DNA of 64,000 nucleotides from Opitutaceae bacterium (GTDB lineage Bacteria; Verrucomicrobiota; Verrucomicrobiia; Opitutales; Opitutaceae), in assembly GCA_015075305.1 (NCBI GenBank), contig JABTUS010000003.1:248001-312000 (forward strand). The letters run 5' to 3'. This document shows, piece after piece, positions 58,164 through 64,000 of the stretch. Under the pieces are notes generated by a model that saw nothing but the letters and a program-made list of their open reading frames with translations, made no database searches and had not been told where the DNA came from. Both the position numbers and the translations under genes were made by a program. Positions within the stretch are counted from its first letter, which is position 1; each line of letters starts with the position of its first letter.

Positions 58164-59456
58164 CTACGGAACCAGCGGATAGACCCGGACGGCGAGGGTG
58201 GTTTCCACAACGCCGTTGAGAAATGTGAAATCCATTGACCCGGCGTCGGCGACGCAGGTTTCGAAACGTTGTAGTGACCACTCGGAAACAGGGACGCCGT
58301 CGATGCGGATCACCAGGTCGCCGGCTGTGACGCCCGCGCTCTCCGCGGGCGATCCCGGAATCACGGCCGCCACCTTCCAGTAGGCGGGAGTGCGGTTGAA
58401 GCTCATGCCTGTGCTCCGCTGGGGCGGCGGGGTGAAGGGGGCCGATGATTCCCGAAAGAATGAAACGTCTCCGCGAACCTGATCGAAGGACACGACGAAA
58501 TTCCTGAGAATTGCACCGCCGATCGAGGAGAGCTCATCGGTGAGGTCGATGATGGGGCGCTTCAGCTCATAGACTCCAAGCCGCAGCGTGCCGGCCAGGC
58601 GCCCGATGCTCTGGGGACGCTCGCCGGTCAAGGTCGTGATGATGCCGCCCGGCACGGGACCGTAGGTGAAGGTTGTCTTGAGACCGACCGTGTTGAGGTG
58701 CAGCCCGCCGTCGCTGCCGGAATCGATCAGCGCCACGAGGGTCTGGCCGTCGAGGGTGATCGGAATCAGCGGTGTCTTCGTGACCGTGTCGAAATCGATC
58801 CGGGATCCCGGGCGCAGTGTTGCCGCGCCGCCGGTTGGTGAAAGCAGGATTCTGTTGTGCGGATAGTCGAGCGTGAGAATCGTCTGCCGGAAGATTGGAA
58901 ATCCGAGTACGCCGTCGATCTTCTCACCGAAGTGGGCGGAAAGCCCGCTGAAGTCGTACACGAGTGCGGGCACGCGGTCGAACTGGGCGTCGCCCAGGAT
59001 GATGCGTTTCACACTGACGGCCCTGAGCGTGGCGTTCTCACCGGAGGCGGAGCGCACGTTCACCTGCGGCAGGGTGGCGGCGGGTGCGGCGATTCCGAAG
59101 CGTTCGGCGAACTCGGGCGAAACGACGGTGACGGATGATCCGGTGTCGACGAGGAAACGCCAGGTTTCGTTCCTGCCGGGGTTGACCTCGACGATGAGGA
59201 CATTGGTCACGATGCGCGCCGGAATGGAGACCAGCGGGGAAGCGAGCTTCGTTCGACCGGGAGTCGGATCCTGACGGAGGAGCGTGCAGCCTGAAAGCAG
59301 GGCGCACAGGCAAAGGATTGCCGCTGGGAAAGCCGGGAAGTGCAGAGGCCTGCGGCCTTCTTTGGGCGAGCGCGGGGCTGCGTGGTGCGGCGGGATGCAG
59401 CAACGGAAGGGCCGTGGCCGGGAGACCGCGGCGGTGACTGCGGCGTTGCCTTCCAT
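58164..59456 (-). CDS. Lipoprotein with duplicated retropepsin-like domain and PDZ
   Basis: 430 residues. A lipobox (LCALLSGC) lies near residue 57, giving a long leader. Two aspartyl-protease-type motifs, FLVDTGSSVTVVS and ALIDSGSDGGLHL, mark two halves of a single-chain retropepsin fold. The C terminus is a PDZ domain (AAVIPGSPAESAGVTAGDLV). Predicted periplasmic/outer-membrane-anchored peptidase. Starts 1 nt after the MFS transporter stop with AGG just upstream of the ATG; cotranscription is likely. Substrate unknown. Confidence 0.82.
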   Translation of the reverse strand: MEGNAAVTAAVSRPRPFRCCIPPHHAAPRSPKEGRRPLHFPAFPAAILCLCALLSGCTLLRQDPTPGRTKLASPLVSIPARIVTNVLIVEVNPGRNETWRFLVDTGSSVTVVSPEFAERFGIAAPAATLPQVNVRSASGENATLRAVSVKRIILGDAQFDRVPALVYDFSGLSAHFGEKIDGVLGFPIFRQTILTLDYPHNRILLSPTGGAATLRPGSRIDFDTVTKTPLIPITLDGQTLVALIDSGSDGGLHLNTVGLKTTFTYGPVPGGIITTLTGERPQSIGRLAGTLRLGVYELKRPIIDLTDELSSIGGAILRNFVVSFDQVRGDVSFFRESSAPFTPPPQRSTGMSFNRTPAYWKVAAVIPGSPAESAGVTAGDLVIRIDGVPVSEWSLQRFETCVADAGSMDFTFLNGVVETTLAVRVYPLVP

Positions 59457-59457
59457 C

Positions 59458-60825
59458 CTATCTCACGGGTGGACGCAGCGCGCGGCTCGCGCCCCAGCCG
59501 GTCAGGGCCAGCAGCGCGCCGGCGATGTAGAGCATGCGCGCTCCCGCGGTCCAGAAAACGATGCCGGCGGCGACCGGAGTGATTGCGCGAGAGAGAGAGC
59601 CCAGCGATCTGAAAAGGCCGAGCACCTTGCCCTGCTCATCCTCAGCGGCGTAGAGCGAGATCAGCCCGGTGGACGACGGGTTGACGAGTCCGCTGCCGAA
59701 GGCGAGCAGCGCCACGCCCGCATACAGCCATGCGGCCGTCGGCGCGAATGCCATGACCAGGAGTCCGATGAGCGACGCGACGAGTCCCAGTTTCAGCACA
59801 TGGGTTTCGGATGTGCGCGCGAGGAGCCTGCGCACAATCATGCCCTGGGTGATGATCGAGCAGAAGCCGAGGAAGACCATCAGTATTCCGTTTTCGCGCG
59901 CCGTATAGCCGAAGCGTTCGGCGGCCAGGAAGGTCAGCGACGATTCCATGGCGACGAAGGCCACGGAAAAGATGAAGGCCACGAGGTTGATCCGCCGCAC
60001 CTGTGGATTGGGCAGCCCCAGGAGGGATCGCAGCGGGTTGCGCAGACGCGTCTGCTTCTGTTTCCCGCGCGATTCGGGTGGCAGCGATTCGTGAAAGGCG
60101 CGGCCGATCCAAACGAGATTGATGAAGCCGAGTGCGGTGGCGATCAGGGCGGGGAAGGAGAAAGGATTTATGCCCCAGGCGGACAGGGACGGGTGCAGTT
60201 TCTCCAGATTGACCGCGACCGAAAACGCGCCGATGAGCGGTCCGGTTATCAGGCCAAGACCGAAGGCGGCGCCGACCAGGCCCATGGCCTTGGAGCGTTC
60301 CTGGCGGGTTGTGACATCGGCGACGGCGGCGGTCGCGACGGAAAGATTTCCCCCGAACGCTCCGGCGACGATCCGCGAGAGGACAAACAACCAGAACGAT
60401 CCGCTCACCACCCAGAGTGCGTAGCTCAGCGTGGTCCCTGCGACGGTGAAAAGCAGCACCGGCCTGCGGCCGTGCCGGTCCGACAGGGCTCCCCAGAAGG
60501 GCGCAAAGAGGAACTGAAGCAGGGAGAACAACGAGCTGATGATGCCGCCGAAGAGCACATCGGGCAGGTGAGTCTCGTTGCCGAGAGCACGCGCGACCGT
60601 GTTCAGTCCTTCGAGCAGCGCCGCGAGAAGGCCGCTCTGCCCGTCGACCGTGAGGTAGTAGCGCAGCAGGTCCGGCGCGAGCGGGAACGCGATCGAGAAT
60701 CCGATCAGGTCGATGTACAGCGTGAGGAAGATCACCCCCAGGGAGACCGGGCGGCGAGGAGAGAGGACGGCTGTTGACACGGAAGGGCGAGCAGAACGAT
60801 TTTGCCGCGGGTCGCCAAGCGACAA
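59458..60825 (-). CDS. MFS transporter, TetA/TCR-like
   Basis: 455 residues, about 12 helices. Motif A is FWGALSDRHGRRPVLLFT between helices 2 and 3, with RIVAGAFGGNLSVATAAVAD and VTTRQERSKAMGLVGAAFG following. The TCR-type pattern fits a proton-coupled efflux pump. Downstream of it, 1 nt away, is the retropepsin-like lipoprotein. Substrate unknown. Confidence 0.92.
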   Translation of the reverse strand: MSLGDPRQNRSARPSVSTAVLSPRRPVSLGVIFLTLYIDLIGFSIAFPLAPDLLRYYLTVDGQSGLLAALLEGLNTVARALGNETHLPDVLFGGIISSLFSLLQFLFAPFWGALSDRHGRRPVLLFTVAGTTLSYALWVVSGSFWLFVLSRIVAGAFGGNLSVATAAVADVTTRQERSKAMGLVGAAFGLGLITGPLIGAFSVAVNLEKLHPSLSAWGINPFSFPALIATALGFINLVWIGRAFHESLPPESRGKQKQTRLRNPLRSLLGLPNPQVRRINLVAFIFSVAFVAMESSLTFLAAERFGYTARENGILMVFLGFCSIITQGMIVRRLLARTSETHVLKLGLVASLIGLLVMAFAPTAAWLYAGVALLAFGSGLVNPSSTGLISLYAAEDEQGKVLGLFRSLGSLSRAITPVAAGIVFWTAGARMLYIAGALLALTGWGASRALRPPVR

Positions 60826-61216
60826 TCCCGCGGTTGCTCACAAATCGCGATCCATCATCCATTCATCCCAAGGGATGCGCACGCGTTGCGATAGCTGTCT
60901 ACACACGCTGAATGGCGCATTCGGTTGTGAAGAGGTTGCGTTCGCGGAAGGCGGCTGGGGAGTCCCGGAGCAGCCAGCCGCGCGCCCAGGGAAAGGGGAG
61001 GGGCGAACCATGGCCGGTCGAGGCGGCGTTTCCTGGGTGGCATCGCATGGCGAATGCGGGCGGGTTGTGGGAATACAAGCGTGCCTGAAAAACGACCGGG
61101 TTCTTTGCCGCCGCTTCTAAAAACTACGACCATGACACCATATCTGCGGTTAATTTCTTTCGAACGATTTCGTGGATGCGTGACGAACAACAATCAAGGT
61201 TTGGCATCATCCCTGG
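60826..61216. other. Intergenic region
   Basis: About 390 bases between the start of the MFS gene and the end of the second LacI gene. No gene, repeat or clear hairpin with a T-run was found. Confidence 0.5.
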
Positions 61217-62248
61217 TCAGTGCGACTTCCTCGCGCGTGCGGTTGAGCCCCGCACGATGAGCCGTCCGGGGACCGTCACATTCAGGAGGCGTCGCGGAAG
61301 CGACTCACCAGGCTTCGCGGCAATCATCCTAAACAGCAGATTGACACTTTCCCTGGCCATCACGCTTCTGTCGTTTTCGATGGTCGTAAGTGGCGGGGTC
61401 AGCATGCGTCCCTGGGCACTGTCCCCCATGCCGATGATGGAGATGTCTCTTGGCACCTGAAGGCCGCTGGCGCGAATCTCTTCGATCGCACCTATGGCGA
61501 TCTGGTCCGTCGCCGCAAAGACCGCCGTGGGGCGCGGACGCAGCTTCAAAAGCTCCCTCATTGCGCCGGCACCGGACTGCATGCTCCAGTCCGTCACGCG
61601 GACCAGCGTCGAATCGACGTTCAGGCCCGATTGCGCGAGGCCGCGGCAGTATCCAGCGTACCTGCCTCCCCGGCCAAGTGTTGGCGCGGGCCCGGCGAGG
61701 TGGGCTATGCGCCTGTGGCCGAGGTGCGCAAGGTGGAGCACCGCTTCCGCGGCCACCTTCTCGTCGTCTCCGTAGAGGTGGGGCACTGCAACACCGGGAG
61801 AGAACTCCGAGGCGATCACGAATGGTATCTTGTCCCGACGAAGCGCCAGGTAGTGCATTTCGTTCGCCGTGTAGTCCACGGGTGAAACAATTACACCGGC
61901 CACGCGCATGGCGACGGCCATCTGGAGGCACTCCTCCTCGACGGCGGGATTGTCGTGGGTGTTGAAAACCAGGGTAGCATAACCGCGCGCGCGGAGCAGA
62001 TCCGCGGTGATTGCAACCCGGTGTGACACCGGATCGATCGTCAGGTCGCTGACCACGACAGCCATCATGCGGGCGCGACCGGTGAACACCGCCTCCACAA
62101 GACGGTTTGGGCGGTAGCTGTGCGCCGATGCAAGAGCCTTGATCTGCGCGCGAGTTTCAGAGTGCACCCTGGGATCGTCGCGCAATCCGCGGGAGACGGT
62201 TGTCGCGGAGACTCCGCAGAGCTTTGCGAGTTGACGGAGCGAAATCAT
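61217..62248 (-). CDS. LacI-family transcriptional regulator
   Basis: 343 residues from the ATG at 62248, chosen because the helix-turn-helix (ISLRQLAKLCGVSATTVSRG) starts right after it. Sensor domain from about residue 55 (MMAVVVSDLTIDPVSHR) with IIGMGDSAQGRMLTPPLTTI near the end. It is divergent from the oxidoreductase/sulfatase pair and probably controls it. The two LacI proteins of this window are not close copies. Confidence 0.92.
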   Translation of the reverse strand: MISLRQLAKLCGVSATTVSRGLRDDPRVHSETRAQIKALASAHSYRPNRLVEAVFTGRARMMAVVVSDLTIDPVSHRVAITADLLRARGYATLVFNTHDNPAVEEECLQMAVAMRVAGVIVSPVDYTANEMHYLALRRDKIPFVIASEFSPGVAVPHLYGDDEKVAAEAVLHLAHLGHRRIAHLAGPAPTLGRGGRYAGYCRGLAQSGLNVDSTLVRVTDWSMQSGAGAMRELLKLRPRPTAVFAATDQIAIGAIEEIRASGLQVPRDISIIGMGDSAQGRMLTPPLTTIENDRSVMARESVNLLFRMIAAKPGESLPRRLLNVTVPGRLIVRGSTARARKSH

Positions 62249-62569
62249 GCAATGGCTGGCTGGACTCGTTTCATCCAAGAATCCTCAGACAGGAGCGTGA
62301 GTTGAGCAGGTTTCGGAACGCAATCCATCCCTAACACAGGATCGCGCCGAAAATTTGGTTTTGACAGAAAAAATGCGACGTGTTGCATTCCAGTAAATCC
62401 AAACCCTGTGGAATTCCCCGAAGGACATGAAAATTGGGTTGTTATCTCCTGGTCCCGAACGCTGCTGGAGGGCTCGAGGAACGCAACACCCGCAGGCAGG
62501 GGCCGGAAATGTCTCTGCGCCGATCGGATCCCAGCTTGACCGAGGCGGGTTGCAAACACACGTGAACGC
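62249..62569. other. Intergenic region between divergent genes
   Basis: About 320 bases with the promoters of the LacI gene and of the oxidoreductase gene. A TTGACA at 62361-62366 could be a -35 box; the candidate operator follows it. Nothing else recognisable. Confidence 0.55.
62372..62389. promoter_or_regulatory. Candidate operator of the second LacI
   Basis: Inverted repeat AATGC, 8 nt, GCATT, placed between a TTGACA -35-like box and the start of the oxidoreductase gene. Size and position suit a LacI-type repressor; the centre is CGTG rather than a perfect CG. Confidence 0.3.
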
Positions 62570-63691
62570 ATGACTGCTGATCCCATACGATGTGCCATAG
62601 TGGGCCTTGGGCAGGGCCTGGAGAACGCCTACGTGGCGATGAACCACCCGCGCTTCGACCTTCGCGTCGTCTGCGATCTGAATCGCGAACCCTACCGGTG
62701 GATGATCGGTGAGACCCGCATGGAGGACTCCGGGCATGAATATGCGACCCATTCGCGCGTGGTCGATTTTGTGAAGCTGCTGAGGGAGCATCCGAGGGTT
62801 CGGCAGGTGGATTACACCGCGGATTTCCCAGGACTGCTCCGGCGGAAGGACGTCGAGGCTGTTCTCCTCGTGGTTCCTGGAAATCTCCATGAATCGTTCA
62901 CGCGCGAGGCGCTTGCGGCGGGAAAATTCGTCCTCTGCACGAAGCCGATGGCGGACACGCTCGCATCGGCCCGTCGAATGCTTGAAATGGCTGAGTTGCA
63001 TCCGGGACGCTACATGTGCGGTTTTCCCTTTCCATTCAGCGCCTGGGCGCGCAGCGCGCTCGAGGTCATTTCCAGTGGTGAGATTGGAGCGCCGCGTTTG
63101 ATTCGTTTCGACTACCATCGCAAACCCTTCCGGCCGCATTTTCGCTTCAAGCCGCCCGCTGGCGGAACCGTGGTTGAGGAAGGCTGCCACTGGCTGGACC
63201 TGTTCTACCAGTTTGCCGGCCAGCCGGGATGGCGCCGCGTCACCGGCCTGAGTGGTTTGAATGTGAATGGAGCCATCCAAAACATCGAGGACAACGGAGC
63301 CTTGGTCATTGACTACGAGAATGGCGTGCGAGCGACCCATGCGTTTTCATACTTTGAGCCGCAGGGTCATCGCCATCGCTTGGAGATTTCAGGCGATCGA
63401 GGCTCGATTGAATGGAGAGACGGGGACATGCACGTCACCTCCGATCTCGGCCATCGCGCCATTCCCATGGCCTTGACGCCGACACTTCCGAAGCTCAATC
63501 ACCCGGGTTACTATGAGATGCACGATGCCTTCGCCGCCATGGTGCGTGAAGGGCGCCGGCCCTTGAGTCATGCGCGCGCCGCCTACGAGAACATGCTCAC
63601 AGCCTGTGCGGCGCAGCAGGCCATCGAAACCGGGGAGACCGTTCATCGAGCGGCGTTTGAGGCGGCGCACGTCGGGCAGATGGGAGACTGA
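62570..63691 (+). CDS. Gfo/Idh/MocA-family oxidoreductase
   Basis: 373 residues. NAD(P)-binding motif CAIVGLGQGLENAYVAMNHP, then LCTKPMADTLASAR, where Thr-Lys-Pro replaces the usual Glu-Lys-Pro, and the C-terminal domain with EEGCHWLDLFYQFAGQPGWR carrying the conserved His. Oxidises or reduces a sugar or cyclitol. Intact; followed 16 nt later by a sulfatase gene, and divergent from a LacI regulator. Confidence 0.88.
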   Translation: MTADPIRCAIVGLGQGLENAYVAMNHPRFDLRVVCDLNREPYRWMIGETRMEDSGHEYATHSRVVDFVKLLREHPRVRQVDYTADFPGLLRRKDVEAVLLVVPGNLHESFTREALAAGKFVLCTKPMADTLASARRMLEMAELHPGRYMCGFPFPFSAWARSALEVISSGEIGAPRLIRFDYHRKPFRPHFRFKPPAGGTVVEEGCHWLDLFYQFAGQPGWRRVTGLSGLNVNGAIQNIEDNGALVIDYENGVRATHAFSYFEPQGHRHRLEISGDRGSIEWRDGDMHVTSDLGHRAIPMALTPTLPKLNHPGYYEMHDAFAAMVREGRRPLSHARAAYENMLTACAAQQAIETGETVHRAAFEAAHVGQMGD

Positions 63692-63707
63692 CCACCATTG
63701 GAGCGAA

Positions 63708-64000
63708 ATGCCGGCTCAACCGCTCAATGTACTGCACCTGATTGCCGACCAGCATCACGCCGGTCTCATGGGATGCGCCGGGCATCGGCAGGCCAACACC
63801 CCGCACTTGGATCGGCTGGCTCGTGAAGGGGTTCGATTTACTGCGGCCTATTGCCAGAATCCAATCTGCTCGCCAAGCCGCCTCTCCATTCTCAGCGGGC
63901 AATATTGCAGCAATCACGGATACTATGGCCTTTGCGGGCCGGCGCCGACTCAGCTTCCGAGCGTATTCGGCCATTTCCGCGCCCATGGCTACCGGACTGC
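63708..64000 (+). CDS. Sulfatase, N-terminal part (runs off the window)
   Basis: Frame open to the right edge, 97 residues visible. VLHLIADQHHAGLMGCAGHR and [15 protein letters not shown] are the usual entry; the active-site block is NPICSPSRLSILSG (Cys type, C-S-P-S-R), which needs formylglycine maturation. No signal peptide is seen at the start. It follows the Gfo/Idh/MocA gene and belongs to a second sulfated-substrate locus. Confidence 0.9.
   Translation, partial: MPAQPLNVLHLIADQHHAGLMGCAGHRQANTPHLDRLAREGVRFTAAYCQNPICSPSRLSILSGQYCSNHGYYGLCGPAPTQLPSVFGHFRAHGYRT

Noticed and set aside
59284-60777. 497-codon plus-strand open frame opposite the MFS gene
   Set aside because: Shadow frame, highly charged and low-complexity, opposite a transporter with intact motifs.

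Overview
The window is a high-GC stretch of a Verrucomicrobiota chromosome, most likely an Opitutaceae-like bacterium. The inference rests on gene style: TonB-dependent receptors carrying the 'IELSPFVV' lead-in, a very long GreA fused to an N-terminal domain, many sulfatases, LacI regulators and signal-peptide-bearing sugar-acid enzymes. No tRNA, rRNA or CRISPR array was seen.

Layout. 1-10100: housekeeping genes, all intact. They are a two-gene heterodimeric ABC exporter (the first gene runs off the left edge), a tesA-like esterase divergent from a ybbA/ybbP-type ABC pair, a SlyD-type isomerase, a polyphosphate glucokinase-like ROK protein and an FAD oxidoreductase. About 10385-35247: an accessory region bracketed by two direct copies of a 26-nt repeat (25/26 identical). 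It holds a sugar-acid/sulfated-glycan catabolic locus. The plus-strand part is a LacI regulator, a LamG/propeller glycosidase-like protein, a broken TonB receptor, an FAH-family hydrolase, an enolase-superfamily dehydratase, a broken glycosidase, and a broken 5'-nucleotidase. A broken bicupin lies on the minus strand. The rest of the minus strand is an eight-gene operon (beta-helix protein, HpcH/HpaI aldolase, SSS symporter, sulfatase, Fe-alcohol dehydrogenase, DapA-like aldolase, PdxA2, DUF1537 kinase) in which every gene carries at least one frameshift. An arsenic module (arsC, arsM, a SigZ-type sigma factor) follows; the sigma gene is split by an ISL3-family insertion sequence with a perfect 8-bp target duplication.

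35515-40689: an ECF sigma, FecR anti-sigma and TonB receptor with STN domain form a cell-surface signalling cassette. 40804-47631: NamZ-like lipoprotein, DUF1653 protein, FucI-like protein, BON-domain protein, SDR reductase, RlmM-like and SpoU rRNA/tRNA methyltransferases. 48137-48614: a MazF/PemK-type toxin with its antitoxin. 48733-52450: SufS followed by a ketoacyl synthase, a catalytically dead synthase-like partner and a LolA-like protein. 52534-54750: an overlapping phospholipid operon (CDP-alcohol phosphatidyltransferase, PlsC, CdsA). 54829-60825: the long GreA, RsmB, a lipoprotein retropepsin-like/PDZ protein and an MFS transporter. 61217-64000: a second LacI, a Gfo/Idh/MocA oxidoreductase and the start of another sulfatase.

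How the genes fit together. The accessory locus appears built to desulfate and depolymerise a glycan, import it, dehydrate the sugar acids and cleave them to central metabolites. PdxA2 plus a DUF1537 kinase is the known route from a tetronate (D-threonate type) to dihydroxyacetone phosphate. Three of its catabolic enzymes have export signals, which hints at a partly extracytoplasmic pathway. The concentration of indels between about 15.4 and 34.9 kb, with perfect coding on both sides, is the main puzzle: either genuine decay of an island or a poorly polished part of the assembly. Large internal deletions in two genes and the IS insertion argue that at least part is real.
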